Shown here piece after piece: positions 46,767 through 58,671 of a DNA stretch of 64,000 nt. The number at the start of each line of letters is the position of its first letter. Positions within the stretch are counted from its first letter, which is position 1. The notes beneath the pieces are model-generated. The model was not told where the DNA came from. It did not search any database and worked only from the letters and a program-made list of their open reading frames with translations. Source of the DNA: Anthopleura xanthogrammica. Lineage: Eukaryota > Cnidaria > Anthozoa > Actiniaria > Actiniidae. The stretch spans positions 1,331,691 through 1,395,690 of the forward strand of contig OZ025218.1 of assembly GCA_964019055.1 (NCBI GenBank), read 5' to 3'. The position numbers were made by a program, and so were the translations under genes.

Positions 46767-47820
46767 CTAGGTAAAGTATTTGCGACCAGGCCTGCATGCA
46801 ATCCCTCCAAAGTTTGGTTAGCCTTTTGTAAGCCTTTAGCCCGTGCATTTTTACAATGCGTCATTGTGCGAGAATATAAACAAACCGAATGGAAACCCAA
46901 CAACTCTCGTTCGCTTCTTCAGTACATTTAAAAGAATTCAAAAGAAGACAAGTGTTGAAAAGCTTGCAGCTACTGAAACATTCGCATTATGTATTTCTAC
47001 ACGTATCAAGATATTCGCAAGCTTTCTATTTCTAGAATTAAAGTGATAACTGTTAAAAAATACTGTTTGAATATGTTAATTCATGGAACATGTTATAAAG
47101 CGGCCGGTCAAAATAAGGCATACCGTATAATATTCACAGAAGCTTAGCATCTATACGAACATGTAACTAGTATTAGAATTTAGTTAAGTTCCCTTCAAAT
47201 GTAAAGGGAGCTCGCTGCGTCGAATAGGACTCTCCACATTTCAGTTTTATTATTGAGTATTATGAGAATTCATATCAGCTGAATTATTTGTCAGCAACTC
47301 AAACTTACTCGATTAGAGCAGCACAACTCGCGTCGCTAGAACTCTTAGAGGAATCCAAAGCCTGTCAAAATGATTTAACATGGCTAATATTGAGATGCTA
47401 CGGCTAAAACTTCGTTTTAGTTTTTCTATAAACTTCGTGTTCACGAGCTTCTTTGACAAAGTAAAACCCGCATCCAATTATCAAATCAAGGGAGGGGAGC
47501 CTGAACATTTTCTCGAAGCTCGTTCTAGCTCTTGAATTTGAAAGAAAAAATAATTTTATTGATAATAACTTTTCAGTATTTTAGAAACACTGGATCCTGC
47601 GTTTGTAATGAGATAAATTTGAATTCTAGTTCCAATTTTGTTTATACCGAAAAACATTTGCCGTGTCCTACCCTACTAAGGCAGTCATTGGTGCGCAATT
47701 TTTTCCCGTCATGGGTTATGCTAACAACTTGAGCTTGTTAGCTTCGCGCTGATTGGCTAGTTACATTTTCTTGTATCACCTAGAAAGGATCATCTATGAA
47801 GAAAAAATCAAATTTGATGT
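46767..47820. other. Region upstream of L4 without recognised gene
   Basis: The first exon of L4 should lie here if it exists. Short open frames are present on both strands, but none has a clear signal peptide with a matching donor. Confidence 0.35.
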
Positions 47821-48347
47821 TAGATGTGTCGTTCTCTCCCTTGCCACGAGGGTTTTTCTCCAGGTTCTCTGGTTTTCCTCCCTCCATAAAAATCAACATG
47901 TGAGTTGAGTTTGTTTGATGTGTTGTTCTCTCCCTTGCCATGAGGGTTTTTCTCTAGGTTCTCTGGTTTTCCTCCCTCCATTAAAATCAACATGTGAGTT
48001 GAGTTTGTTTGATGTGTTGTTCTCTCCCTTGCCACGAGGGTTTTTCTCTAGGTTCTCTGGTTTTCCTCCCTCCATTAAAATCAACATGTGAGTTGAGTTT
48101 GTTTGATGTGTTGTTCTCTCCCTTGCCACGAGGGTTTTTCTCTAGGTTCTCTGGTTTTCCTCCCTCCATTAAAATCAACATGTGAGTTGAGTTTGTTTGA
48201 TGTGTTGTTCTCTCCCTTGCCACGAGGGTTTTTCTCCAGGTTCTCTGGTTTTCCTCCCTCCATAAAAATCAACATGTGAGTTGTGTTTGTTTGATGTGTT
48301 GTTCTCTCCCTTGCCACGAGGGTTTTTCTCCAGGTTCTCTGGTTTTA
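47821..48347 (-). repeat. 94-bp satellite, about 5.6 units
   Basis: Units carry GGAGGGAGGAAAACCAGAGA and GGCAAGGGAGAGAACAACAC on the minus strand, period 94 bp. The same satellite occurs on the plus strand at 57869-58475. Because 94 is not a multiple of three, the frame shifts each unit, so the open frames are not genes. Confidence 0.9.
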
Positions 48348-49175
48348 GGGCAAATGACCTCTACGCAAAAGTAAAAGATAATTTATCAATTTGCGACAAG
48401 TAGCCAAGTAGAAGATTAATCTTCTTAGATGGATAGGTAAGACTTATACCCACTAAGGAGATCAAAAATGAGCCAGAGAAAATCATGAGCTGTCCTTTCG
48501 AAAATTTTTTTTTTTTTATTTAGCGAAAATATGTAAAAAAAATGTTTTATTTTCTAAAAATTTACACAAGATCAGGGCCGTAGCCAGACTAGGGGGGTTG
48601 CATGCTTCCCCGAAAATTTTTGAGATTCAGACCCTCGGAAATGGGATTTCCAGCTTCTTGAGAGGCATTTGCGACATATTCATTGTATTAAAGTTATGTC
48701 AATTTTGCACATTCTGGCAAAGAAAAAGCATTATAGAGGAAGAAATAATTAGTAAAAATACAACGGAAACTTCAACCTCAAAGAAAAAGAAAAAGTCCAA
48801 AATTAATTCTGTTAATAATGAAGATAAAGATGAAAAAGATAAAGACAAGAAACAAAAGGGAAAAAATAAGAAAAAGAAAGAAAAACGAAGTAAGGATTTT
48901 GAGGTAAAAGGAAGCAAGAGAGAAACCAAGAAAAAGAAAAGCAGAAAGATGAAATAGGTAGGGTTTGAATTGTCTCGTACATATACTATATATATATATA
49001 TATTGAGCAAAGGTTTAAATAGCATACATTGGAATATTCAGTGTTTTTATAATGCTTTTATTGACTTTTCGAACTATATTCTAATTAAAGTTTAACATCT
49101 CAGTTCCGTGGTAGAGTTTAGTCTGACGGGCCAGGAAGAAGTTTTTCATTCATTCAGATCTAGTCTAACGTAGTT
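48348..49175. other. Intergenic DNA left of L5
   Basis: Holds a MITE-like fragment (GGCCGTAGCCAGACTAGGGG, about 48575), a Lys-rich open frame at 48598-48957 that is low-complexity and not called, an (AT)n tract near 48985-49002, and a minus-strand AATAAA at 49057-49062 that may serve L5. Confidence 0.45.
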
Positions 49176-52100
49176 TTACTTGCAGTTTGGGTCTTGTTTG
49201 CAAGCTGCTTCTACAGCTTTTTTCCTGAGGTTATAACGGTTGTCGTCAATGCCGGCTTTTTTCCAGAACTTCCTGTCAGTCATCAGGTCTTTAAGCTTCT
49301 GTAGGGACTTGCTTTCAAGGACTTTCTGTATTCGTTTGCCTCGCGGCGTATTACCTACGTATTCCCCACGATATATGATATCCACTGCGACATCCTTTGC
49401 AACAGGACTCAGTGTATTCAAGTCCAGCTTCTTATTCTTATCCGTGCTGTATTTTTTATAAATCTTTTTGGCATAGGTTGCTTTTGCTTGGTAAACTTTC
49501 TCAAAGAGTTTTTTCTGTTGCTTTGGGGTGATGGAAAAGCCTTTCAACTTGTTTTTCTGAAAGAGAGTCGTGAAGTAATTGGCAAATATTTTACATATGC
49601 GTGGCCTATCAAGGGTTCAGTGTTAGAAAAGACATGCTACTCTTGCATGTCATCCAAACATGCTTTACAGGGACGGATTCAGGGAGGGGAGCAGCATTAC
49701 AGGGGCACTTGACCCCGAAAAGGCCGAACCCCCCCCCCCCCCCCCCCCCAAAATCGCAACTTGTGTCGGAAATTAGGGGCACAAGCTCGGCCCAGGAAAC
49801 CAAAGGAAAAAAAAACATTATTTTGTATTGGTTATCTTCAAAATAGGGGCACAAAGGTGGTCTTCCGGGGGGTGCGGACCCCCTGCACCCCGCCCTTGCC
49901 GTTTGTATACGCTGTTTTCAAAGGTCTATAGTTCAAAAGCTGTACTCGAGATTTTACTATTTTGAGATATTACCAATTGAAGATTTCCCGTGTTTTTGTT
50001 TTGTTTTTGTTTTCATTTATATCCCGGCCGGTCTTTCTTTATTTGTAGCTTGGTGCTCAGTTGATGATTTTCTGAAATTGCTTTTCCAAAGTATATCCCG
50101 ATACAGCTAAATCTTTCCTATACATTTTGCTAAGTTCCATCGTGGACAAAAATGGTACATTTTTCACAAAAGATTTCTAACCTTCAAAAAGTCTCTAGCC
50201 TTCTGACCCTTCAGTCCTCCAGCCTTGCTGAATGTGTTGGCGATCTTGGGGTCTATTCCTGCATCAATAAGATCCTTCTTTATCTGGCTTGCCTTTTTCC
50301 TTTTCATGTCATATCCCCGTCCAATAGTCACACCAGATTCATCTTTTGGCACGTGTGGTCTGCGGCTGAAATACAACTTGTCTTTGGGGTTATCGTTTCC
50401 TTCAGCGTTAAAAGTCAGCTGTCCTTGACTGACTTTAAAATATTTGCCTGTTAACAGGGTTGAGAAAAAAAACATAAAATATTTTTTTTTTTTTTTTGGA
50501 AGATGAGAAAGAAGCCCGGGGGGGAGGTACTTCGGGTCGTTTCATACGGGGATGCTCAGCCCGGACTCTCGACCCCTTACCCTTTTCTTTACCAAATTTC
50601 AACAAAAAGGTACCCCTTTTTATACCTTTTTGCCCGAAAACGTACCCCTCTTATATACCTTTGAAGAAAATCTATCCCTTATTATACCAAAACTCACAAA
50701 CTTTCACCCCTTTTCTATACGTGCGGCCTGAAAAAAGCACCCCTTTCGGGCGGAGCATCCCCGTATAGTCCATTATAGGGAGTACCCCCCCCCCCCCCCG
50801 GGGAAAGAAGAAACAAACGGCAAACAAAAGAAAAAAACGAAAAAATGTCTACAAATATGTTGGTTTGCCATTTGGATTGAAATCTACAATTGTTCACAAA
50901 CATGAACCACAAATTCTTGCACTTTAATCTATAAAACATTGATTTTTTGGGAATTTCACTGGGGAAATTTGCCGCTTTTGACCGTGTTTCCATAGCAACT
51001 TAATAGGTACTCCTACGGAGTACAATTAACGCTCTTATTGTACTCCCCTCGACTAATCAGAATCGAGAAATTTGGTTGAGTGTACTTTAAATTAATAAAT
51101 AATGTTTCTAACCTGTTGTTGTTGATCCTGTTGTTGGTCCCCAAGTAGGTCGAGGTCTAGGTCGAGGAGTAACGTACGATCTTCGTCGGGTAGTGTACGA
51201 TCTTCGCCGAGTAACGTATGCCCTTCTCCGGGTAGTGTACGATCTTCGCCGAGTAACGTATGCCCTTCTCCGGGTAGTGTACGATCTTCGCCGAGCAACG
51301 TATGCCCTTCTTCGGGTAGTGTACGATCTTCGTCGGGTAGTGTACGATCTTCGTCGGGTAGTGTACGATCTTCGCCGAGTAACGTATGCCCTTCTTCGGG
51401 TAGTGTACGATCTTCGTCGGGTAGTGTACGATCTTCGCCGAGTAACGTATGCCCTTCTCCGGGTAGTGTACGATCTTCGCCGAGTAACGTATGCCCTTCT
51501 CCGGGTAGTGTACGATCTTCGCCGAGTAACGTATGCCCTTCTCCGGGTAGTGTACGATCTTCGCCGAGTAACGTATGCCCTTCTCCGGGTAGTGTACGAT
51601 CTTCGCCGAGTAACGTATGCCCTTCTCCGGGTAGTGTACGATCTTCGCCGAGCAACGTATGCCCTTCTTCGGGTAGTGTACGATCTTCGTCGGGTAGTGT
51701 ACGATCTTCGCCGAGTAACGTATGCCCTTCTCCGGGTAGTGTACGATCTTCGTCGGGTAGTGTACGATCTTCGCCGAGTAACGTATGCCCTTCTCCGGGT
51801 AGTGTACGATCTTCGCCGAGTAACGTATGCCCTTCTCCGGGTAGTGTACGATCTTCGTCGGGTAGTGTACGATCTTCGCCGAGTAACGTATGCCCTTCTC
51901 CGGGTAGTGTACGATCTTCGCCGAGCAACGTATGCCCTTCTTCGGGTAGTGTACGATCTTCGTCGGGTAGTGTACGATCTTCGTCGGGTAGTGTACGATC
52001 TTCGCCGAGTAACGTATGCCCTTCTTCGGGTAGTGTACGATCTTCGTCGGGTAGTGTACGATCTTCGCCGAGTAACGTATGCCCTTCTCCGGGTAGTGTA

Positions 52101-52544
52101 CGATCTTCGCCGAGTAACGTATGCCCTTCTCCGGGTAGTGTACGATCTTCGCCGAGTAACGTATGCCCTTCTCCGGGTAGTGTACGATCTTCGCCGAGTA
52201 ACGTATGCCCTTCTCCGGGTAGTGTACGATCTTCGCCGAGTAACGTACGATCTTCTTCGGCTGGTGTACGATCTTCGTCGGGTAACGTACGATCTTCTTC
52301 GGGTGGTGTACGATCTTCTCCGAGCAACATATGATCTTCGTCGGGTAGTGTACGATCTTCGCTGAGCAACATATGATCTTCGTCGGGCAGAATAGGATCT
52401 TCGCCGAGCAACATATGATGTTCGTCGGGCAGAGTAGGATCTCCTACGAGAAGAGTATGAACGTCGGCCCCAACTCTCTGCCTCTTCATTAAGTAAAATC
52501 AAGGCTAAAAGGATGGCCAGTGTTAACAATACATACCACCTCAT
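49176..52544 (-). CDS. L5: secreted Arg-rich-repeat pesticin-type muramidase
   Basis: Exons 52544-51113, 50447-50182 and 49556-49176 on the minus strand, phases 1 and 0, 692 residues. Exon 1 is almost identical to L1 but four repeat units (84 bp) shorter: signal peptide, RRRSYTT/RRRAYVT repeats and a short PRPRPTWGPTTGSTTTG tail. Exon 2 (acceptor TTAACAG, donor AAG|GTTAGA) carries EGNDN...SGVTIGRGYDMK; Glu493, Thr518 and Asp524 match the pesticin catalytic residues, with one extra residue in the loop between Glu and Thr. Exon 3 has LSPVAKD, IYRGEY, LMTDRKFWKKAG and ends CKQDPNCK. The catalytic part differs clearly from L2/L3 although the Arg exon equals that of L1, so exon 1 and exons 2-3 have different divergence. 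It is the best-preserved splice-site set of the family. Confidence 0.78.
49557..50181 (-). other. Intron 2 of L5
   Basis: Contains a poly-C tract at about 49730-49749 and a degenerate repeat with a GGGGTGCGGACCCCCTGCAC end near 49866, of a kind common in interspersed repeats. No exon. There is no hexamer array here, unlike L2 and L3. Confidence 0.5.
50515..50803. mobile_element. 289-bp hAT-like MITE in intron 1 of L5
   Basis: CCCGGGGGGGAGGTACTTCG on the left is inverted at the right end (GGAGTACCCCCC... to GGG). Inside, CATACGGGGATGCTC is inverted as GAGCATCCCCGTATAG. GAAAGAAG flanks both sides (50507-50514 and 50804-50811), an 8-bp target duplication typical of hAT elements. Confidence 0.75.
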
Positions 52545-54925
52545 CTTGAAGCAAGGGAGAGCTGGACTGTCTTGACACCGAGAAAAGGCTGTCTTGACTC
52601 AAGCAGAGCCTGAACAGACTGTTCGTACATCTAGGTGGATATTCGCTATATCAGAGATTTTTACAAGAAATTTCAAAAAAATTCTTGTTTAGTGAATAAA
52701 TGACAGAAACATCAATAGAAGTAAAAAACATGCAGTCACTACCGACGAGCTAAAAATAGCAATTTTAATACAATTAATTGCACCATTGAACAAAAGTACT
52801 GTTTACTCCCTTCATTTTCTTCCTTTCTTCTTGCCTTATTTCCTTTACTTCTTTTTTCTTTCCTTTCCGGTTTCTCTCCATCTTTTTTCAAGATTATCTG
52901 CTAAAATTTTTGTCAGTTAATGAAACCCTTGCCTACCGTCCTATATATCGTTCTGGAAATTTACAACTAATTAAATATTTCAAAAAGGATAATCTCGTTG
53001 AAAACCTTAACGCTAAAAATGAAGGCAAAAGTAAAGAAAAGTGAAGAGATGTATTGGCTACAAATGGTAAAATATATTGGTTAATTAGCTTGGTTTGGGC
53101 TTCTAAAAGACTTTCATTTTATTTCCAAAAAAAAGTGTTCATGAATATTGATCTAGACTTGGGGAATATAGTAGAAGATATAGCTAAAAATAAAAGTCTG
53201 TAAATATAAGGAAAAAGCAAAGAAAAGTATTCTGTATTTCTACAAAAAGAGATGTATGTATTGGCTACAATAGGTCAAACACGTTGGTTTTCCTGGTTTA
53301 GGCTTAATTTTAAAAGTATATTAATTTCTATATTCACAGCCTTTTATGACATTGAATTGACTCGGGTGAAAATTGGTAAACGTTAAATTAATCAATTAAT
53401 TATAAAACACTCCGTTTTTCCTGTTTGTCCGCTTTCAATGCAAATTCCTTCTCCAATATTTTTTTAAAGGTACCAGGGGACCTTTGCGACTGTGTTCACT
53501 AAATTAAATACCTCGTAACGCACAAGCTATTCATCTAATGTCTATAAAAGTAAATATTTTCTTGAAGCTCAAGAAACGCAGATTTCAACCATTTTTACTA
53601 TTTTTTTTAATCAAACTCATGAGTCCTTAAAAGTGCGAGTTTTATCATTTTCGACCGCTCTTTTTCAAGAAGTTCCAGAGATGCTAAAGATTATTCAAGA
53701 CACAATAATTAAGCAATAAAGAGGAAATTTTCTTTAATTGTTTAGTGATTTATTCGCAAAGGGTATAAAAACCTTGAGTCAAAGGTGATCATATCCCACA
53801 TTCAAAACACATCAAAGAGGAACTAATTATTTTTTTTACAAGAAAAAACGCGATTTTGTTATATAATAATGTTATTTAACTAATCAGTAAGATAAAGTCT
53901 ATAGGTAATTTTTTTAAAGTGCCTATTAACACCTTACTCAATATTTCCAGTATTGATTCTACATGAAGTGAATAGTTGAATGGTAAAATATTTTTATATG
54001 ATTTGAGTGACGCATCTTGGAGATATCAAGGTTAATACTTCCAATATGTTACAGTGAGGACACTCGAACCGTGAACACTTTGAGGTTTTTTCATACTTTT
54101 TTCTCCTTTATCCCTTGTGTGAATCGATTGGAAATATGATTTATTTTGAACAATAAGATTATTTGAGTTCAGTGCTTTATTTTCAGAAGGTTTGAAGCAG
54201 TAGAAAGTTCATAAAATAAAAAATATAAAAATATCAAGTGTTCATGGTTCGAGTGTCCTCCGACTGTATAATGCTATGACGTATCTGGAGGAATTATTAA
54301 ATATACAAAACTTTTCTGGGGCAGTAAAACATCATTTATAAAACACCATTATCGTACTCAGGGTTTATTATTGTAAATTTGTTTTCTCATAGAAATCAGT
54401 GTTTCAATTTACAAACGATGACAAATAAACTCAAATGTCTCCAGATACGTTACGTTTTCTTTGATACCAACGAAGGTTAGAAAAATTTTAATAATCAACG
54501 AAGCTCTAAATGAGTACTATATAGTACTTCGGCCATTCCAAGCTGATAAGATCAAGCTAAATTTCTTAGAAGTAATTTTGAATGACCTATCATTCTTCAA
54601 ATCTTTATTCAAATCATTCCAAATATATTCTCGTGCTCAAAAGAATTCGAATACACTCAGTGAACAGCCAGTGACTATTATTGAAGATTTAGTTAATTGC
54701 ATTTTTCATGCTATGAATATTTAATTCCTAGTTTTCAATTGTTTTTTAATATAGCAAATTATTGGAATCATTTACCATTGTCAGGAGACGTATTAACGTT
54801 GATTATATAATTCTTAAATCTTTTTCCTTTTTTCTTCATTCTTTTTCTTAGCTTTTCATTCTTCATTTCTTCTCATTTTCTTTTACCTGTGGCGTGCCTC
54901 ACTTTTCACTAACTTGCATTAATTT
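52545..54925. other. 5' flank of L5 and intergenic DNA, copy C
   Basis: Nearly identical to 1826-4204 of copy A. No gene. A CAGT-ended MITE lies at 54052-54266. Confidence 0.45.
54052..54266. mobile_element. 215-bp CAGT-ended MITE, copy C
   Basis: Same element and TA flanks as at 3333-3547. Confidence 0.6.
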
Positions 54926-56014
54926 TTGTTATGCGAATGTAGATTAACCTTCATGTATCTAGGAACTGACTGGAAATCAGTCTGGCTGAGCGATTGTTTT
55001 GATATAACGAGCAAAAACAAGAAAACTTTTATCCTCAGGGCAAAAATATGGACAAAAGCGACGCATGCAAACACACCGACAATCAAGGTCAACTTAAATG
55101 CATTCTAATTTAAGATCTCCCCCTCAACCAACACTAAAAACCATAGTATTTAGTGGAATTATGTGGAGGGGAAGGGGCTAGAATAGCAATCGATTTGTAC
55201 AGCACTAGAAGACGAGTAAATGTGAAATATTTAAGGTGAAACTTCGTGGATGAATTTTTATAAAAAAAAGTTGATTTCCTTAATTAAAAGTTTCTATATT
55301 GATCCCTTGGTTTTATGAACAAAACTGTTTTTTAAAACGTTTGAAATTTCGCTAGTTATTTTTCAGTTAAAAACATGATTTAATAAGGGAAAGTAAACCA
55401 AAGCTGAAGGTGTTGGCCCTATTATTTGAGAGTCGGATACACTGTGGATTCACGCCTGACGTCCTCAGTACTACGCTTCAAAACTCTTCCCGCACTCTCT
55501 AATTTCTTTTGCGTCTTGAATACACAACACTTTCTCTACCTCAGTGGGGAATCCTACAGTCTTTTGGCGCCTGCAAAGTTTGCACGAAATACACACTAAG
55601 CGTTCGATTTATAGATGGCTTCCCGCGCAATCCGGGAACGTTGGTGACATTTCGTTGGTGCTTGTTTTTGTTCGGCTGTTAGTATCTGTGTGTGTGTTGT
55701 TTGAAAGGATTAATATTCCTATAAAGAGCTGTGATGAGAGTCTTGTGTAATGAGTTTCACTGTCTTATGAAGAACGTTTCTCTCTTTTCCTTTTCCCATT
55801 CTTACTTTCGTTCATCTTACATCTCAATAAAAAACATTTCATTATTCAAGTTCAATTCGAGGAAATATGAATTTTATCCACCTGACTAACATTTAGTGTC
55901 AGTAAAATATATAGATAGGATTCATCGTGAATTCGTTTTGCAAAAGGAGTAGAAGATTGTTATGAATGTATATACAGTCATTTTTTCCTTGTAACTTTTC
56001 TCTGCTATTTAACC
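54926..56014. other. Intergenic DNA of copy C, B-like then diverged
   Basis: 54926 to about 55350 is identical to copy B over long stretches. From about 55370 the sequence differs from both copies, and near 55845 it skips the non-LTR fragment present in A and B. No gene. Confidence 0.45.
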
Positions 56015-57041
56015 TTTAAAGTGCACATAACCTTTTTTCCAATGCCTTCAATACTTATTCTACATGAAGTAAATAGTCGAATGGTAAAATATTTCTTGAT
56101 CTGAGTGATGCGTAGTTAAGATATGAAGGTTTATACTTCCAATATGTTAATGACTGTGACTTCTACTAAGGTATTTTAGTGTGTTTGTTGTAACTATAGT
56201 AATACTAAACACTGGCCGTTTTAATAATAATAATAATAATAATTTTATTTCAAAGCATCTAACTAGGTCTCGATGCTTTAACAATATAACAATAAAAATA
56301 ATATAGACAAATAATAAAAAAATAAAACGATAAAAACATATATATATAAATATTAACGCGTATACACCGAATCGGAATACGGCGACCAATCCGTGCAACC
56401 ACCACTCCGGACCGACCAGCCCCCCACACACGCGAAAACGCTTTTAAGCTTCCACGTGAACACGAGGCCGGACAGTCAGGAACAACAGCCACCCAAACCA
56501 GCCGCCACATCCCGATTCGGTGTATTAAATCAGAAAAACAAATCAGTCAAAACGGAAATTAGTATTTAAAATGTAAAAATTAATAATATAATAAATCACG
56601 ATATGTGCAAAGTAGTCATTAAATTAGTTTATAGCCATAGAACGGTTCATAGGAATAGCTTCGTGATGGAAAAATAGAAATTAAGAAGCTAATTATATTC
56701 ATAACAAATAACATTGTTTAAAAAGGAGTGTCTTTAGGCCGGTTTTAAAAGTTTGATAACATTCGGCACCACGAAGCGAGAAAACAAATTGAAAATATTC
56801 TTTATGTAAACCATGAGTAAAATAAGAATGCTTTTTAAATTCTGTTTGTGTGAACCAGATCAGTTTTGTATATTCAATGAATCCTTAGTAGACGTCCCAC
56901 AGTCATTTACACATTGGAAGTATAAACCTTTATAACGTAAAGACACAACACTCAAATAAAGAAATATTATACCATTCAACTATTTACTTCATGTAGAATC
57001 AGTACTGAAGGTATTGAAAAAAAGCATATGTGCACTTTAAA
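56015..57041. mobile_element. Inverted-repeat element, complete in copy C, with a nested insertion
   Basis: Arms 56015-56160 and 56898-57041 are inverted copies beginning TTTAAAGTGCACATA. Copies A and B hold only the left arm. Between the arms, 56224-56775 is an extra segment absent from A and B. It begins with (AAT)n and contains a hairpin ACACCGAATCGG/CCGATTCGGTGT, perhaps a minus-oriented non-LTR fragment with an (ATT)n tail. Confidence 0.55.
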
Positions 57042-57868
57042 TTATCTATCATAGCTCTCTCCCGATCTCTCTTCTTCCTTCCTTTCAAATAAATAAATAT
57101 TAATATTAAAATATATATTTACTTAGCCTCACTTCCATGGAGGTATGACCACATTTAATGTATGCGCAAACTTCCATGCACGAGTTTTTTTTGCTACCAA
57201 ACAAGCTTTTTAATACCTTATTTGGTAAAACCAGCCAGCTTCGCATCGGCGAAAAGCACGTGCATGGAAGTATGCGAATACATTAAATGTGGTCATACCT
57301 GCATGAAAGTGAGGCTAAGGACTTCATGAATAAATATTAAGCAAGGCCTATCTTTCCTTAGATAAAGTGTACGCTACGGAATAGCAGATATCAGAGTTAC
57401 ACTCCATTGTCCTCAAACAATTGTTTCAAGTCGAGACATTTGGGTAAACAATACAGTAAATGTATAGAAACGTAACTAACTTGAATGCCACGCTTGGTAA
57501 TTTTTTCAAACTCTAATATCTGTAATATCTTCTATTTAATTTAAAGCGAATGCCACAAAACTGTGTTGATGTTAATGCTCTTTGCTATTTTATTTTATTT
57601 TTAATTACTTTGCTTTGATTACTTTACATAATTATATCCATTCATTTTGATATATACCCTTATTATTCGCTACGTTACATGGTTCTCCTTGACTATATAT
57701 GTATATAACCCAAGTTTCAGTTGCTTCGTTCTGTTGCCCTTATTTTACGTATATTTCGATGTAGGAACCTGTTAATTGAAATAAATGAAATTGTAATTAT
57801 ATATTTTTGTAACGAGTCAGTGGTTAAAAAACCTGTGGCTCTCATTCCATGAGCAAATTGGAACTGAC
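57042..57868. other. Intergenic DNA, including a 193-bp palindromic MITE
   Basis: 57124-57316 starts TAGCCTCACTTCCATG and ends CATGAAAGTGAGGCTA; the arms extend through GGTATGACCACATTTAATGT. The rest, 57317-57868, shows no gene. Confidence 0.5.
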
Positions 57869-58475
57869 ATGTTGATTTTTATGGAGGGAGGAAAACCAGA
57901 GAACCTGGAGAAAAACCCTCGTGGCAAGGGAGAGAACAACACATCAAACAAACTTAACTCACATGTCGATTTTTATGGAGGGAGGAAAACCAGAGAACCT
58001 GGAGAAAAACCCTCGTGGCAAGGGAGAGAACAACACATCAAACAAACTTAACTCACATGTCGATTTTTATGGAGGGAGGAAAACCAGAGAACCTGGAGAA
58101 AAACCCTCGTGGCAAGGGAGAGAACAACACATCAAACAAACTCAACTCACATGTTGATTTTTATGGAGGGAAGAAAACCAGAGAACCTGGAGAAAAACCC
58201 TCGTGGCAAGGGAGAGAACAACACATCAAACAAACTCAACTCACATGTTGATTTTTATGGAGGGAGGAAAACCAGAGAACCTGGAGAAAAACCCTCGTGA
58301 CAAGGGAGAGAACAACACATCAAACAAACTCAACTCACATGTTGATTTTTATGGAGGGAAGAAAACCAGAGAACCTGGAGAAAAACCCTTGTGGCAAGGG
58401 AGAGAACAACACATCAAACAAACTTAACTCACATGTCGATTTTTATGGAGGGAGGAAAACCAGAGAACCTGGAAA
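57869..58475 (+). repeat. 94-bp satellite, about 6.5 units
   Basis: Same unit as at 47821-48347 but in the opposite orientation. Units start GTTGATTTTTATGG or GTCGATTTTTATGG every 94 bp. Not coding. Confidence 0.9.
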
Positions 58476-58671
58476 AAAACCTTCAAAGTGCATCAGAAAA
58501 CTAATGAAGAATTCAACTTAAACTTGCAAAAGTTTCCGTCTTTACTAAACAAGGTAATCTTTTGTGGGATTTAAGACTCTGTTTGTTGGTAGCTTGGAGT
58601 TCAATGATACCGTAAGTAAAGGGTAAACTGTAGTTACCTTAACGAACTTCACTGCATCCTTTTTTTGAAAA
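58476..58671. other. Unassigned DNA between satellite and retrotransposon fragment
   Basis: The minus-strand open frame of the adjacent fragment runs on into this segment, but the reading no longer resembles BEL/Pao protein. I see nothing else. Confidence 0.3.

Noticed and set aside
48598..48957. Lys-rich 119-codon plus-strand frame
   Set aside because: Low-complexity A-rich DNA, no leader or domain, and its start lies in a repeat-like fragment.
57869..58475. Satellite resembling a CRISPR array or a zinc-finger repeat gene
   Set aside because: The units are contiguous without unique spacers, and 94 bp is not a multiple of three, so no stable protein repeat results. The genome is eukaryotic.
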